Source: Candidatus Hydrogenedentota bacterium
GTDB taxonomy: Bacteria; Hydrogenedentota; Hydrogenedentia; Hydrogenedentales; CAITNO01
DNA: 17,526 bases
Reading direction: 5' to 3'
Assembly (NCBI GenBank): GCA_022710255.1
Contig: JAKLHG010000016.1
Location: 1-17,526, forward strand
Every line of letters starts with the position of its first letter. The stretch's first letter is position 1. The notes beneath the pieces are model-generated. The model had not been told where the DNA came from. It made no database searches and saw only the letters and a list, made by a program, of their open reading frames with translations. Made by a program: the position numbers and the translations under genes. Positions 1 to 6,636 of this stretch are shown here, piece by piece.

Positions 1-1017
1 GAACAACTGGTAGGCGGGCCAGTCCTCCACACCCGTTTCTTTGCCCTGCAGCCAGTACTCGAACCACTGGAACTGCAGTTCACCAATATCCCGCTTTGCC
101 TCGGGTCCGAAATCGAGGTCCCCGCAGTGTTGCCCTCCGACGCCATGTGCCCAAGGCCCGACGATGACATATTGGTTGCGGCGAACGAGCCGGTCTTCGG
201 ACTGTTCCCGAACGTTGTCCACGAGGTCAATGACCGGCTTGGAAAAAATATCGTACCAGCCGCCGATGTTAAGAACGGGAATGCGCACCTCTTCGTACCG
301 GTCGTCAATCCCCCGCTGTTTCCAATAATCGTCATAGGTGGAATGTTTGATCCAGTCGTTCAGATAGGGAATCGGCTTCTCGAACTGATCGCCGAAGCTT
401 TGCAGGGGAAGGTGGAGAAAGGCCGCCTGCAGTTGTTCCGGCGTCAGGTTCACACCACCCACTGCCGTGCCCCAGCCCATGAGCAGGGCAAGCTGAAAGG
501 CCCCGCCGTAGTAGGCCAGGTCCGGAAACACCTCACCAAAGGGCACCACCGGCACCGCACATTTCAACGTGGGAGAGGCGCCGGGCGCCGATGCCCACTG
601 GGTCCAGCCGACATAGGAGCCGCCGGCCGTGCCGATGCTGCCGTTGCACCACGGCTGCTTCGCGATCCACCCCTGGGTATCCAGGCCGTCCTGCACATCG
701 TAAGCGAAGGGATCCCATGCCCCTTCCGAACTGCCTGTGCCGCGGCAATCCTGCACGACCATGACATAACCGGCTTCGGTATAGCGCTTCATATCCCCGT
801 TGTCCTTTCCCGGTTTACCGTAGGGGGAACGCATCAGGACGACGGGGTATTGCCCCTCCGCTTCGGGCCGGGCGATGTTGGCGGTGAGCCGCACCCCGTC
901 GCGCATGGGGATGGAAACGTTTTCTTCAAAGGCAAATTGTGCGCACGCCACCGAGGTGAGGGCCAGACAGACCACCACGGCCAGCCTGAATATAAGGGTT
1001 GTGCGATAGGGATACAT
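1..1017 (-). CDS. CocE/NonD-type alpha/beta-hydrolase, exported (3' part outside window)
   Basis: The 339 visible residues are the N-terminal part of a CocE/NonD (X-Pro dipeptidyl-peptidase S15-like) serine hydrolase, which cleaves ester or amide bonds; the true substrate cannot be told. The start is MYPYRTTLIF, with a hydrophobic signal segment at residues 9-25 ending near VACAQ, so the protein is probably exported; the AC may even be a weak lipobox. The catalytic triad can be read: Ser134 in GGSYVG, Asp256 in GGWYD, and His291 in GPWAHG. The early motif IPMRDGVRL (36-44) and the oxyanion-hole-type segment RSPYGK (63-68) are typical of the family. The C-terminal jelly-roll domain would lie beyond position 1. 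An AAAGG-like ribosome site lies a few bases before the ATG. Family assignment is firm; substrate is unknown. Confidence 0.9.
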   Translation of the reverse strand, partial: MYPYRTTLIFRLAVVVCLALTSVACAQFAFEENVSIPMRDGVRLTANIARPEAEGQYPVVLMRSPYGKPGKDNGDMKRYTEAGYVMVVQDCRGTGSSEGAWDPFAYDVQDGLDTQGWIAKQPWCNGSIGTAGGSYVGWTQWASAPGASPTLKCAVPVVPFGEVFPDLAYYGGAFQLALLMGWGTAVGGVNLTPEQLQAAFLHLPLQSFGDQFEKPIPYLNDWIKHSTYDDYWKQRGIDDRYEEVRIPVLNIGGWYDIFSKPVIDLVDNVREQSEDRLVRRNQYVIVGPWAHGVGGQHCGDLDFGPEAKRDIGELQFQWFEYWLQGKETGVEDWPAYQLF

Positions 1018-1530
1018 GGGTTCAGCCTTTCTTTGCCGTTAGAATTTTGGAATACACGCATGTTTTCGGAAAGCAATGTCTCCCATGAAACATCATTTAC
1101 CCGTCATAATACAAATTTTCGTGTGCCTATCCCCTGATCGGATGGGTCTGAATAACTGCCTTTCCAATAGTGGCGCACAACGCAATAAAATCTTTTGTAC
1201 CTGAAGCATTCTTTTGGATATGATGCAAGTACAATAGGTTGACTGATAGTTGCTTTGAAGCTGGAGTTGGAAATATCCTGCCAACGATTGCGGATACAGG
1301 ACCTTACAAATAGTTCTTCTATGCTGCTTAAGGGTTTGAACTTGATGAGGACATTAGTGTGGAGGGGCTTATCGCTGGAAAGCGCTCGGCGGAGTCCGCA
1401 ACATCGCTTGCCCGTTGGCTGGCAAAGCGCCGGGGAGGTGTGGGGTAATGCTGTGCGAAACACTTGGCAATCTAAGGAGACTGAACCGATAAAGCCTGTA
1501 GAAGTTTGAAATGATTGGGAGATCGTTTAC
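1018..1530. other. Intergenic spacer without a convincing gene
   Basis: This 513 bp spacer lies between the divergent hydrolase and lipoprotein genes. I see no convincing gene. Open frames on both strands are short and have unlike-protein composition. One 37-residue frame at about 1338-1451 (reading GLIAGKRSAESATSLARWLA) looks somewhat protein-like but is closed by a stop just upstream and has no start, so it may be a remnant. An inverted repeat pairs TTGTAC at 1195-1200 with GTACAA at 1229-1234. TTGGCA (1464-1469) and GATAAA (1488-1493), 18 bp apart, are a weak promoter candidate for the lipoprotein gene. Confidence 0.4.
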
Positions 1531-1887
1531 ATGAAGAAACGGCTTCTATTAGAGATTGTTCTATTGACAGCCATCATACTGAGTACTTCCGGATGTTATC
1601 CTTCCATGACTACAGAGGAACGAAAAGCCTTTGACGATGCTACGGCAGTCATGGACTACTTTCCCGTCTCGTCCGACGGTTCTTTTGGTTTCTTTGCCGG
1701 TCCGTACTTGGGGGGCACCGCGATAATCGGGCCTAATGAAATGGCTTTTTGGGTGAAAGACGGGAACGCGTACTCCGTGAATCAGGCGGCAAAGGATGCT
1801 GCACCTGAATTGGAGCCCGCCCCGGATACTGTGAAGTATGACGATGCGTTTATTGACGCGGCGCACTGTGAGCAGGATGAGCGCTGA
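1531..1887 (+). CDS. Small putative lipoprotein, unknown function
   Basis: A 118-residue protein that I do not recognise. It begins MKKRLLLEIVLL, has a hydrophobic core at residues 4-17, and reaches a lipobox-like STSGC with Cys22, so it is probably a lipoprotein anchored in a membrane. The -3 position is Thr rather than the usual Leu, which makes the lipobox imperfect. The mature part is acidic and contains a Gly/Phe-rich stretch (SFGFFAGPYLGGTAIIG, about 51-67) followed by an Asp/Glu/Ala-rich tail ending HCEQDER. A GGGAG ribosome site at 1517-1521 is 9 bp before the ATG and supports the start. It stands alone and converges with vapC. Confidence 0.65.
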   Translation: MKKRLLLEIVLLTAIILSTSGCYPSMTTEERKAFDDATAVMDYFPVSSDGSFGFFAGPYLGGTAIIGPNEMAFWVKDGNAYSVNQAAKDAAPELEPAPDTVKYDDAFIDAAHCEQDER

Positions 1888-1953
1888 GGAATGAGGTGGA
1901 TAGTGTTCCCTTGTTCTTAAATTGTATTTTTGAACAAGTGGACCTCGTATTCC
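1888..1953. terminator. Long imperfect hairpin between convergent genes, possible bidirectional terminator
   Basis: Three paired blocks nest around one centre: GGAAT (1888-1892) with ATTCC (1949-1953), GAGGT (1893-1897) with ACCTC (1942-1946), and CTTGTTC (1910-1916) with GAACAAG (1932-1938). The structure begins right after the lipoprotein stop and ends 10 bp before the vapC stop; CCCCCTTTT follows on the + strand. This placement suggests a shared transcription end, but neither side has the classic compact GC stem plus T-run. Confidence 0.4.
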
Positions 1954-1963
1954 CCCTTTTCTG

Positions 1964-2362
1964 CTACAGCCAGTTTTCCACGCAGAGACCTTCGACACGG
2001 CGGAATTCACGTTCGTTATTGGTTATGAGTACGCAGTTCAGGGCAAGGGCATGGGCGGCAATGAGCAGGTCCATCGGGCCGATGACTTTTCCCGCTCCTT
2101 CAAGTTGCGCCCGCAGGCGGCCATAGACCGCTGCGGCATCGGATTCAAAGGGCGCGATTTCCAGAGGGGCGCAAAAAAGATTCAGAGCGATCCTGTTTTG
2201 TTCGGGCCTGGTACTTTTCCATACGCCATGTTCCAGTTCGGCATAGGTAATCACGGACAAGCCGATGTCACTTACCTGTAATGCCTTGATTTTTTTTAGT
2301 ACGCGTTCTCCCCGGCCCCGAATAAGTTCAATACAAATATTAGTATCGAGCATGTAACGCAT
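1964..2362 (-). CDS. vapC: VapC-type PIN-domain ribonuclease toxin
   Basis: A 132-residue PIN-domain toxin of a type II toxin-antitoxin pair. VapC toxins are Mg-dependent RNases that cut tRNA or rRNA sites when freed from VapB. The expected acidic residues are visible: Asp6 in MLDTNICIELI, Glu42 in TYAELEHG, Asp98 in GPMDLLIAAHA, and the C-terminal LITNNEREF block (112-120) that closes the PIN active site. Length is normal for the family and no inactivating change is seen. The ATG overlaps the last base of the antitoxin stop (TAATG), which indicates translational coupling. The exact RNA target cannot be inferred. Confidence 0.95.
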   Translation of the reverse strand: MRYMLDTNICIELIRGRGERVLKKIKALQVSDIGLSVITYAELEHGVWKSTRPEQNRIALNLFCAPLEIAPFESDAAAVYGRLRAQLEGAGKVIGPMDLLIAAHALALNCVLITNNEREFRRVEGLCVENWL

Positions 2363-2592
2363 TACAGGGCGTCCCGCTGTTGATGTGTTCGCGGTTGTTC
2401 ACGATTTGGCATGTAATCGTCCGTAAAGTATTCGAGGCTTTTTGCAAGACCCTCCCAGGCGCTTTCTGGTGAAAATAAAAGTACCACGTCGCCTATCTTA
2501 TGGGCGAGTACGGCATCCGTGTTGAATTGGCAGGCCTTGGGCAGGCGTACCGCCTGACTGCTTCCATTTTTAAATATCCTGGCTGTGTCCAT
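2362..2592 (-). CDS. vapB: VapB-type (VagC/AbrB-fold) antitoxin
   Basis: A 76-residue antitoxin of the VapB/VagC type. The N-terminal swapped-hairpin DNA-binding fold is recognisable from RIFKNGSSQAVRLPKACQF (residues 5-23). The C-terminal part (about 45-76), including LEYFTDDYMP, should wrap the toxin. VapB neutralises VapC and, with it, normally represses the shared promoter. The start is supported by an AAGGAAA ribosome site about 10 bp upstream and by a near-consensus promoter further up. It precedes vapC with a one-base overlap, the classic antitoxin-first order. Confidence 0.93.
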   Translation of the reverse strand: MDTARIFKNGSSQAVRLPKACQFNTDAVLAHKIGDVVLLFSPESAWEGLAKSLEYFTDDYMPNREQPRTHQQRDAL

Positions 2593-2611
2593 AAGAATGG
2601 TTTCCTTGAAG

Positions 2612-2650
2612 TATAGACTATAGTATAGCCTTTTTCTGGTGGATTGTCAA
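2612..2650 (-). promoter_or_regulatory. vapBC promoter with overlapping palindromic operator candidate
   Basis: Read on the minus strand, a perfect TTGACA (2645-2650) is followed 17 bp later by TATACT (2622-2627), a near-ideal sigma70 promoter. The octamer ACTATAGT (2617-2624) is self-complementary and extends to 7 bp arms with one mismatch (2614-2627), overlapping the -10 box. VapBC complexes are known to bind palindromes at such positions, so this is a plausible autorepression operator; binding is inferred. Confidence 0.75.
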
Positions 2651-2752
2651 CGGGGCAATAAGGTGGAAATCGATGTGCCGGGTCCGGCGCACCCGGGAAA
2701 AGCATTGTGGCAAGCGAAATGAACAACAAGGACATTTTCCGGCAGTCCCATG

Positions 2753-2785
2753 CTATAGGTCGTATAGGACCTATGGGACCTATAG
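2753..2785. repeat. Short CTATAGGTC inverted/tandem repeat
   Basis: CTATAGGTC (2753-2761) and GACCTATAG (2777-2785) are perfect inverted arms around a 15-base centre. The right half is also a tandem pair of GGACCTAT-type 9-mers (2768-2785). It lies about 30 bp past the stop of the glycoside hydrolase gene, so on the minus strand it could fold as an mRNA 3' hairpin. There is no T-run, so it is not called as an intrinsic terminator. No function is established. Confidence 0.6.
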
Positions 2786-2816
2786 TGCCTTGGCTTTTGG
2801 CCCGAAAAATAAACGT

Positions 2817-3971
2817 CTACCGCCCTTTCCCGGTCAGTTCCCGGATTAACGCGGCTTCGGTGTCCCGGTAAGGGGTGCCGTCTTTGCGGAACACATCGTG
2901 GAACCACGGGTCGGGTTCCGCCGTGTATTGCTTGTTCCAGGAATCCCAGGGATAAATCGTCTGGGACCTCCCATTGACCAGACCCCAATTGATGGCGCCT
3001 ACGTTTTGTTCTTTGAAGTAGGGCATGACGGTCTCGAAGGTGCTGCCGGAACCGCGCGACATGTATTCCGTACAGATAACAGGCCGCCCAAAGTGTTTCA
3101 GCCATTCCACGGCGATTTTTGCTTTGGGAAGGGGACTGTAGGTATGGAAGGTGATGATGTCGGACCGTTCCAGCATCACCTTATCCAGGGGATCCAACGG
3201 GTCGGTGCGCTCACCCACGTCAATCCAGATTCCGGCCGTCAGAGGTTGGGACGGATTCACCTCGCGCGCCCAGTCAAACAACCGGTTGAGCAGGATGAGA
3301 TGGGTATCCTCCCGTTCTTTGTTGTCCCAGTGGTCCTCATATTGGGGCACCGCGTTACCCGGTTCGTTCAACAAGTCCCAGGCCAGGATGCGGGGATCGT
3401 CCTTGAAGCGCGTCAGGATACCGGTCAGGTAAGGTTTGAGAAGTTCCTCATACCGGGCGGGGTCCTTCTGCACGTCCACGTGGGGACTTTGGACCCACCG
3501 TGAGTTGTGCACGTGGGGAACCGGCTCTTCCTGCGGGCCCGGCTTGGGATACGGATCCCAGACACAGTCGAAGGGGACGAATATGGTTTTGATGCCGTGT
3601 TTGTCGGCGAGGGCCAGGTATTCGTCCATCCGTTTTTCCAGGCCCGCCGCGTCGGCCGTCCAGAGCATGTCGTGCAGGTAAACCCGCATGGTGTTGAAAC
3701 CGATGGCCGCCGCCCAGCCCAGTTCCCGGTCAATGGTTTCCGGGTCCCACGTTTCCGCCTGCCACATTTCGAACTGGTTCGAGGCGGTGCTGGGCACGAA
3801 ATTCGCCCCGGCGCGCCAGTCCTGATTGGCATACCATGCGTTGGCCCTCTCCGCACTCCACCGGGCGGATGCAGCATCCTCCGCGGCGGACACGTAAGCG
3901 CACAGCATGAAAACGGCCAAAGAAACAATCGGGATAACACTCAGGCTGCGTTTTTCTGAAAATGGGGACAT
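2817..3971 (-). CDS. Exported clan GH-A glycoside hydrolase (GH5/cellulase-like)
   Basis: A 384-residue (beta/alpha)8-barrel glycoside hydrolase of the GH5-like/cellulase group, which hydrolyses beta-linked glycans with retention. The catalytic pair is visible: acid/base Glu203 in DLLNEPGN and nucleophile Glu302 in VICTEYM. Other typical barrel-strand motifs are GFNTMRVYLH (91-100), HTYSP (276-280) and the late Trp in GAINWGLVNG. Residues 8-30 form a signal peptide (SVIPIVSLAVFMLCAYVSAA), so it acts outside the cytoplasm. I chose the ATG at 3971, with AAAGGA 6 bp upstream; an in-frame ATG at 3977 is nearly as good and one at 4037 is unlikely. It seems monocistronic. Related proteins are often annotated as cellulase or beta-mannanase, but substrate cannot be read here. 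Confidence 0.88.
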   Translation of the reverse strand: MSPFSEKRSLSVIPIVSLAVFMLCAYVSAAEDAASARWSAERANAWYANQDWRAGANFVPSTASNQFEMWQAETWDPETIDRELGWAAAIGFNTMRVYLHDMLWTADAAGLEKRMDEYLALADKHGIKTIFVPFDCVWDPYPKPGPQEEPVPHVHNSRWVQSPHVDVQKDPARYEELLKPYLTGILTRFKDDPRILAWDLLNEPGNAVPQYEDHWDNKEREDTHLILLNRLFDWAREVNPSQPLTAGIWIDVGERTDPLDPLDKVMLERSDIITFHTYSPLPKAKIAVEWLKHFGRPVICTEYMSRGSGSTFETVMPYFKEQNVGAINWGLVNGRSQTIYPWDSWNKQYTAEPDPWFHDVFRKDGTPYRDTEAALIRELTGKGR

Positions 3972-4005
3972 GTACATTCCTTTCCTGTCAGTTATTTCAC
4001 CAGCC

Positions 4006-4024
4006 TCAATAATAGCATTATTGA
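4006..4024. promoter_or_regulatory. Palindromic operator candidate upstream of the glycoside hydrolase gene
   Basis: TCAATAAT AGC ATTATTGA is a perfect inverted repeat with 8 bp arms and a 3 bp centre, ending 35 bp before the chosen start of the hydrolase gene. The size and AT-rich symmetry fit a dimeric repressor or activator site. The regulator is unknown and none is encoded nearby. Confidence 0.45.
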
Positions 4025-4038
4025 ACACATCTACCATC

Positions 4039-4323
4039 TGCTTCGAAAATTGGTCCCCAATTTTGTGGTTTCAGGGTGAGCCATGAGTTCATGGCTCACC
4101 CTGAAACCACAAAAGTATGAAGTTAAAACCTAAAACGTTTTTGTGTGGCTTTTGTGCCTCTTGTGGCAACTATTAGTTTTGAAGGATTGCCACAAAAGGC
4201 ACAGAAGGCACAAAGGTTCTCATAAAGCGACTTTCTTTCCTTTGCTTCGGAAATTTTCAAAGAAGTTGCCATGAGCCCATGGCTCGCTCGAAAACCACGA
4301 AAATGGGTGCCAATTTTGAAGCA
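4039..4323. repeat. 285 bp intergenic element with ~55 bp imperfect terminal inverted repeats (MITE-like)
   Basis: The first ~55 bases, starting TGCTTCGAAAATTGG at 4039, match the reverse complement of the last ~55, ending CCAATTTTGAAGCA at 4323, with scattered mismatches. Both ends carry the same ordered blocks: AAAATTGG, a GTGGTTT-type block, and GAGCCATG. The interior has a second inverted repeat (4151-4168 with 4188-4205, 16 of 18 paired) made of TTTGTGCC/GGCACA units. No open frame for a transposase is present and I see no clear target duplication. It sits between divergent genes, leaving about 165 bp to the aminotransferase start. Confidence 0.75.
4061..4114. repeat. Perfect 26 bp hairpin/palindrome inside the element
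   Basis: Bases 4061-4086 are exactly complementary to 4089-4114, leaving a 2-base centre (GT). The arm begins TTTTGTGGTTTCAGG and ends GAGCCATGA. A related degenerate half lies at 4269-4304. A + strand transcript would form a stem of 26 pairs; the DNA itself could form a cruciform. Confidence 0.95.
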
Positions 4324-4487
4324 GAAAACTACCGGACTCTACTGAGTATGGCAAGTGTGCTGATGTTTATTGCGGGAAGTCATTGGCCTGAAAGCAGCCG
4401 AAGTTGTTACCGCCCGTTCAAATGTATCAAAATAGGCGGCACGATGCATTCTGCTTAATTATTTCACCCAGGCGCGGGAGGAGTACC
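4324..4487. other. Leader region of the aminotransferase operon
   Basis: About 164 bp between the repeat element and the first gene of the operon. I find no consensus promoter pair and no recognisable riboswitch. An in-frame ATG at 4404 would add 28 residues (MLPPVQMYQNRRHDAFCLII...), but these do not resemble the family and lack a ribosome site, so I treat them as untranslated leader. Confidence 0.4.
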
Positions 4488-5957
4488 ATGTCATTCGCCA
4501 TAACGGAATACCCGGATACCCCGGAAATTTATCGAAAGCTGGACACGTTGCTGGCCTTGCCGACCGTCAGGCTCCGGCGGGATGCGATGGAATCCTGGCT
4601 TGAACATCTGGATACCCGGTGCGCCAGGTCCAAGACGATGCTTACCGAGGCCAAACAATTTATTCCCGGTGGGGTGCAGCACAATCTGTCGTTTAATTAT
4701 CCCTTCCCGCTGGTGATAGACCGCGCCGAAGGCCCGTACCTGTATGATCTTGACGGCAACCGGTATATTGACTTCCTCCAGGCGGGCGGCCCGACCGTGC
4801 TGGGGTCCAATCCGCCTGCCGTGCTGGAACAGGTGATCGACCTGTTGCGCCGGTGTGGGCCGGTGACGGGGCTGTTTCATGAGTTTGAACTGAAAATCGC
4901 CAAGGAAATTGCTCGTCACATGCCGGCCGTGGAAATGTTCCGCATGCTGGGCAGCGGCACCGAGAGCGTGATGGCGGCGATTCGCGTGGCGCGCCTGGCA
5001 ACCGGCAAGAAATACATCATCAAGATGGGCGGCGCTTATCACGGTTGGTCGGACCAGATGATTTACAGCCTGAAGATTCCCCGGAGCGGCAGGTTCGAGG
5101 CCCACGGCATTCCCCGGGCCTGCGTTAAATACACCACCGAGGCCGCGCCGAACGACTTGGCTTCGTTGGAAAAGAGGCTGTTCCTGAACCGGTTGCGGGG
5201 CGGCACCGCCGCGGTCATCGTGGAACCCGTGGGCCCGGAAAGCGGCACCCGGCCTGTGGACAGGGACTACAACACGGAAGTGCGCCGCCTGTGTGACCAG
5301 TATAAGGCCGTGTTGATTTTCGACGAGGTGGTCACCGGTTTCCGTATCGGCATGGGCGGCGCGCAGGGGTACTACGGTGTGCGGCCGGACCTGACCATAT
5401 TTGGAAAGGTGGTTGCGGGCGGTTACCCCTCGGCTGGCGGCGTGGGCGGACGGCGCGACCTAATCCAGCGTATGGCCGCAGGCCTGGAAAGCGGCAAGAA
5501 GCGCGCCTATGTGGGCGGCACCCTGGCCGCGAATCCACTCAGCGCGGCGGCCGGCTACTTCGCGATTCAGGAAATGGAACGGACGGACGCAAGCCGTAAG
5601 GCGGGATTGGCGGGGGACCGCCTCACCAAGGGTTTGAACGATATCATTCGCCGACATAACCTGCCCTTTGTCGCCTATAATCAGGGTTCCATCTGCCATC
5701 TTCAGACGGTGGGCGCCATGTTCATCAAACTTGAATATCTGCGCATATTAAAAGTTTTAAAGGAAATCAAGGAGCGCAAACATGCCATGGAAGAATACGG
5801 GGCGGCCTATGCGGCGGAAGGTATCATCACGCTGGCCGGAAGCCGTCTCTACACAAGCATGGCGGACACGGACGAAGTGATTGACGACGCTCTGGTCCGC
5901 TTCGAACGGGTACTGAGCCAGGCTGAATGGCCGGTAACGGAAGGAACAAACATATGA
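4488..5957 (+). CDS. Class III PLP aminotransferase, glutamate-1-semialdehyde aminomutase-like
   Basis: A 489-residue fold-type I PLP enzyme of class III, closest in motif style to glutamate-1-semialdehyde aminomutases. PLP-site features: GSGTES (155-160, phosphate binding), YHGW (184-187, ring stacking), FDEVVTGFR (278-286, with Asp279 contacting the pyridine nitrogen), and FGKVVAGGYP with the Schiff-base Lys307. The N-terminal ~55 residues precede the usual GSAM-type start (FIPGGVQHNLSF, 58-69), so the protein is longer than HemL (about 430). The ATG at 4488 follows GGGAGGAG (4476-4483). Its TGA overlaps the aldolase start (ATGA), which marks a coupled operon with aldolase and sugar kinase; this argues for a catabolic aminotransferase rather than tetrapyrrole synthesis. 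Amino donor and acceptor are unknown. Confidence 0.9.
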   Translation: MSFAITEYPDTPEIYRKLDTLLALPTVRLRRDAMESWLEHLDTRCARSKTMLTEAKQFIPGGVQHNLSFNYPFPLVIDRAEGPYLYDLDGNRYIDFLQAGGPTVLGSNPPAVLEQVIDLLRRCGPVTGLFHEFELKIAKEIARHMPAVEMFRMLGSGTESVMAAIRVARLATGKKYIIKMGGAYHGWSDQMIYSLKIPRSGRFEAHGIPRACVKYTTEAAPNDLASLEKRLFLNRLRGGTAAVIVEPVGPESGTRPVDRDYNTEVRRLCDQYKAVLIFDEVVTGFRIGMGGAQGYYGVRPDLTIFGKVVAGGYPSAGGVGGRRDLIQRMAAGLESGKKRAYVGGTLAANPLSAAAGYFAIQEMERTDASRKAGLAGDRLTKGLNDIIRRHNLPFVAYNQGSICHLQTVGAMFIKLEYLRILKVLKEIKERKHAMEEYGAAYAAEGIITLAGSRLYTSMADTDEVIDDALVRFERVLSQAEWPVTEGTNI

Positions 5958-6607
5958 ACGATATTGAGCAGACGAGAAAAGCGGTTCGCGACATGGGGGT
6001 GCGGCTCCTTGAGACGGGGCTGGTGGTCGGCACCTGGGGCAATGTAAGCGTGCGCGTGGGCGGCCAGGTGGTCATCACCCCGAGCGGCGCCAATTACGAT
6101 CTTCTGACCGAAGCGGATATGCCGATCATAGATATTGCAACCGGCGCATTCGAGGGCGCCAAACCTTCCAGTGAAAAGGGCCTGCACCTCGAGGTGTACC
6201 GTCAGCGGAAAGAAGTCAACGCTGTTATCCACGTTCATTCCCCGTACACCTCGACGCTGGCTGCGGCGCGCAAGGAGTTGCCCCCCATATTGGACGATGT
6301 CGCCCAGCTTATTGGGCCAAGCGTGCGCGTGGCCGATTATGCGTTGTCCGGCACAGATAAAATTGTGCGTAAGACCATGCGCGCGTTACGCGGGCGCATG
6401 GCGGCGTTGATGGCCAACCATGGCGCTATCTGTCTGGGCCGCGACCTGGAGGAGGCCTTCCTGTGCTGCCAGGTGCTGGAAAAAGGTTGCAAGGCGTACA
6501 TCGAAGCCGAATTTCTGGGCGGCGCCAAGGGCATCAACCGATTCGAGGCCGCGCTCATGCACCAATTCTTTCTCCGGAAATATTCCCGGCAGTGGAAGAA
6601 GAAATAG
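5954..6607 (+). CDS. Class II aldolase/adducin-family sugar-phosphate aldolase (FucA/AraD-like)
   Basis: A 217-residue zinc-dependent class II aldolase-fold enzyme; relatives cleave or epimerise sugar phosphates (L-fuculose-1-P aldolase, L-ribulose-5-P epimerase, 3-oxo-tetronate-P decarboxylase, MtnB). Visible: the phosphate-binding-like GNVSVRV (29-35) and ITPSGANYD (41-49), SSEKGLHLEVY with the catalytic Glu74, metal ligands His93 and His95 in IHVHSPYT, and a third ligand His156 in ANHGAICLG. The ATG at 5954 is within the aminotransferase stop (4-base overlap) and has AAGGAA 7 bp upstream. The next gene is an FGGY kinase 29 bp away, the usual partner that makes the phosphorylated substrate. 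The specific sugar cannot be assigned from the sequence. Confidence 0.92.
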   Translation: MNDIEQTRKAVRDMGVRLLETGLVVGTWGNVSVRVGGQVVITPSGANYDLLTEADMPIIDIATGAFEGAKPSSEKGLHLEVYRQRKEVNAVIHVHSPYTSTLAAARKELPPILDDVAQLIGPSVRVADYALSGTDKIVRKTMRALRGRMAALMANHGAICLGRDLEEAFLCCQVLEKGCKAYIEAEFLGGAKGINRFEAALMHQFFLRKYSRQWKKK

Positions 6608-6636
6608 GCGTAACCTTGCGCAGGCGGGAAGTATTC

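Noticed and set aside
127..1137. 336-codon open frame on the + strand
   Set aside because: It is antisense to the hydrolase gene, whose minus-strand reading has a signal peptide and full catalytic triad; the + strand translation has no family character.
1104..1509. 119-codon minus-strand and 84-codon plus-strand frames in the first spacer
   Set aside because: No ribosome sites, overlapping each other, and no recognisable protein features.
4039..4323. CRISPR-like repeat array
   Set aside because: The repeats are inverted and nested rather than direct and regularly spaced, and no cas genes are present.
4488..5957. Assignment as HemL (glutamate-1-semialdehyde aminomutase)
   Set aside because: The motifs are similar, but the operon with an aldolase and sugar kinase and the N-terminal extension argue against tetrapyrrole synthesis.
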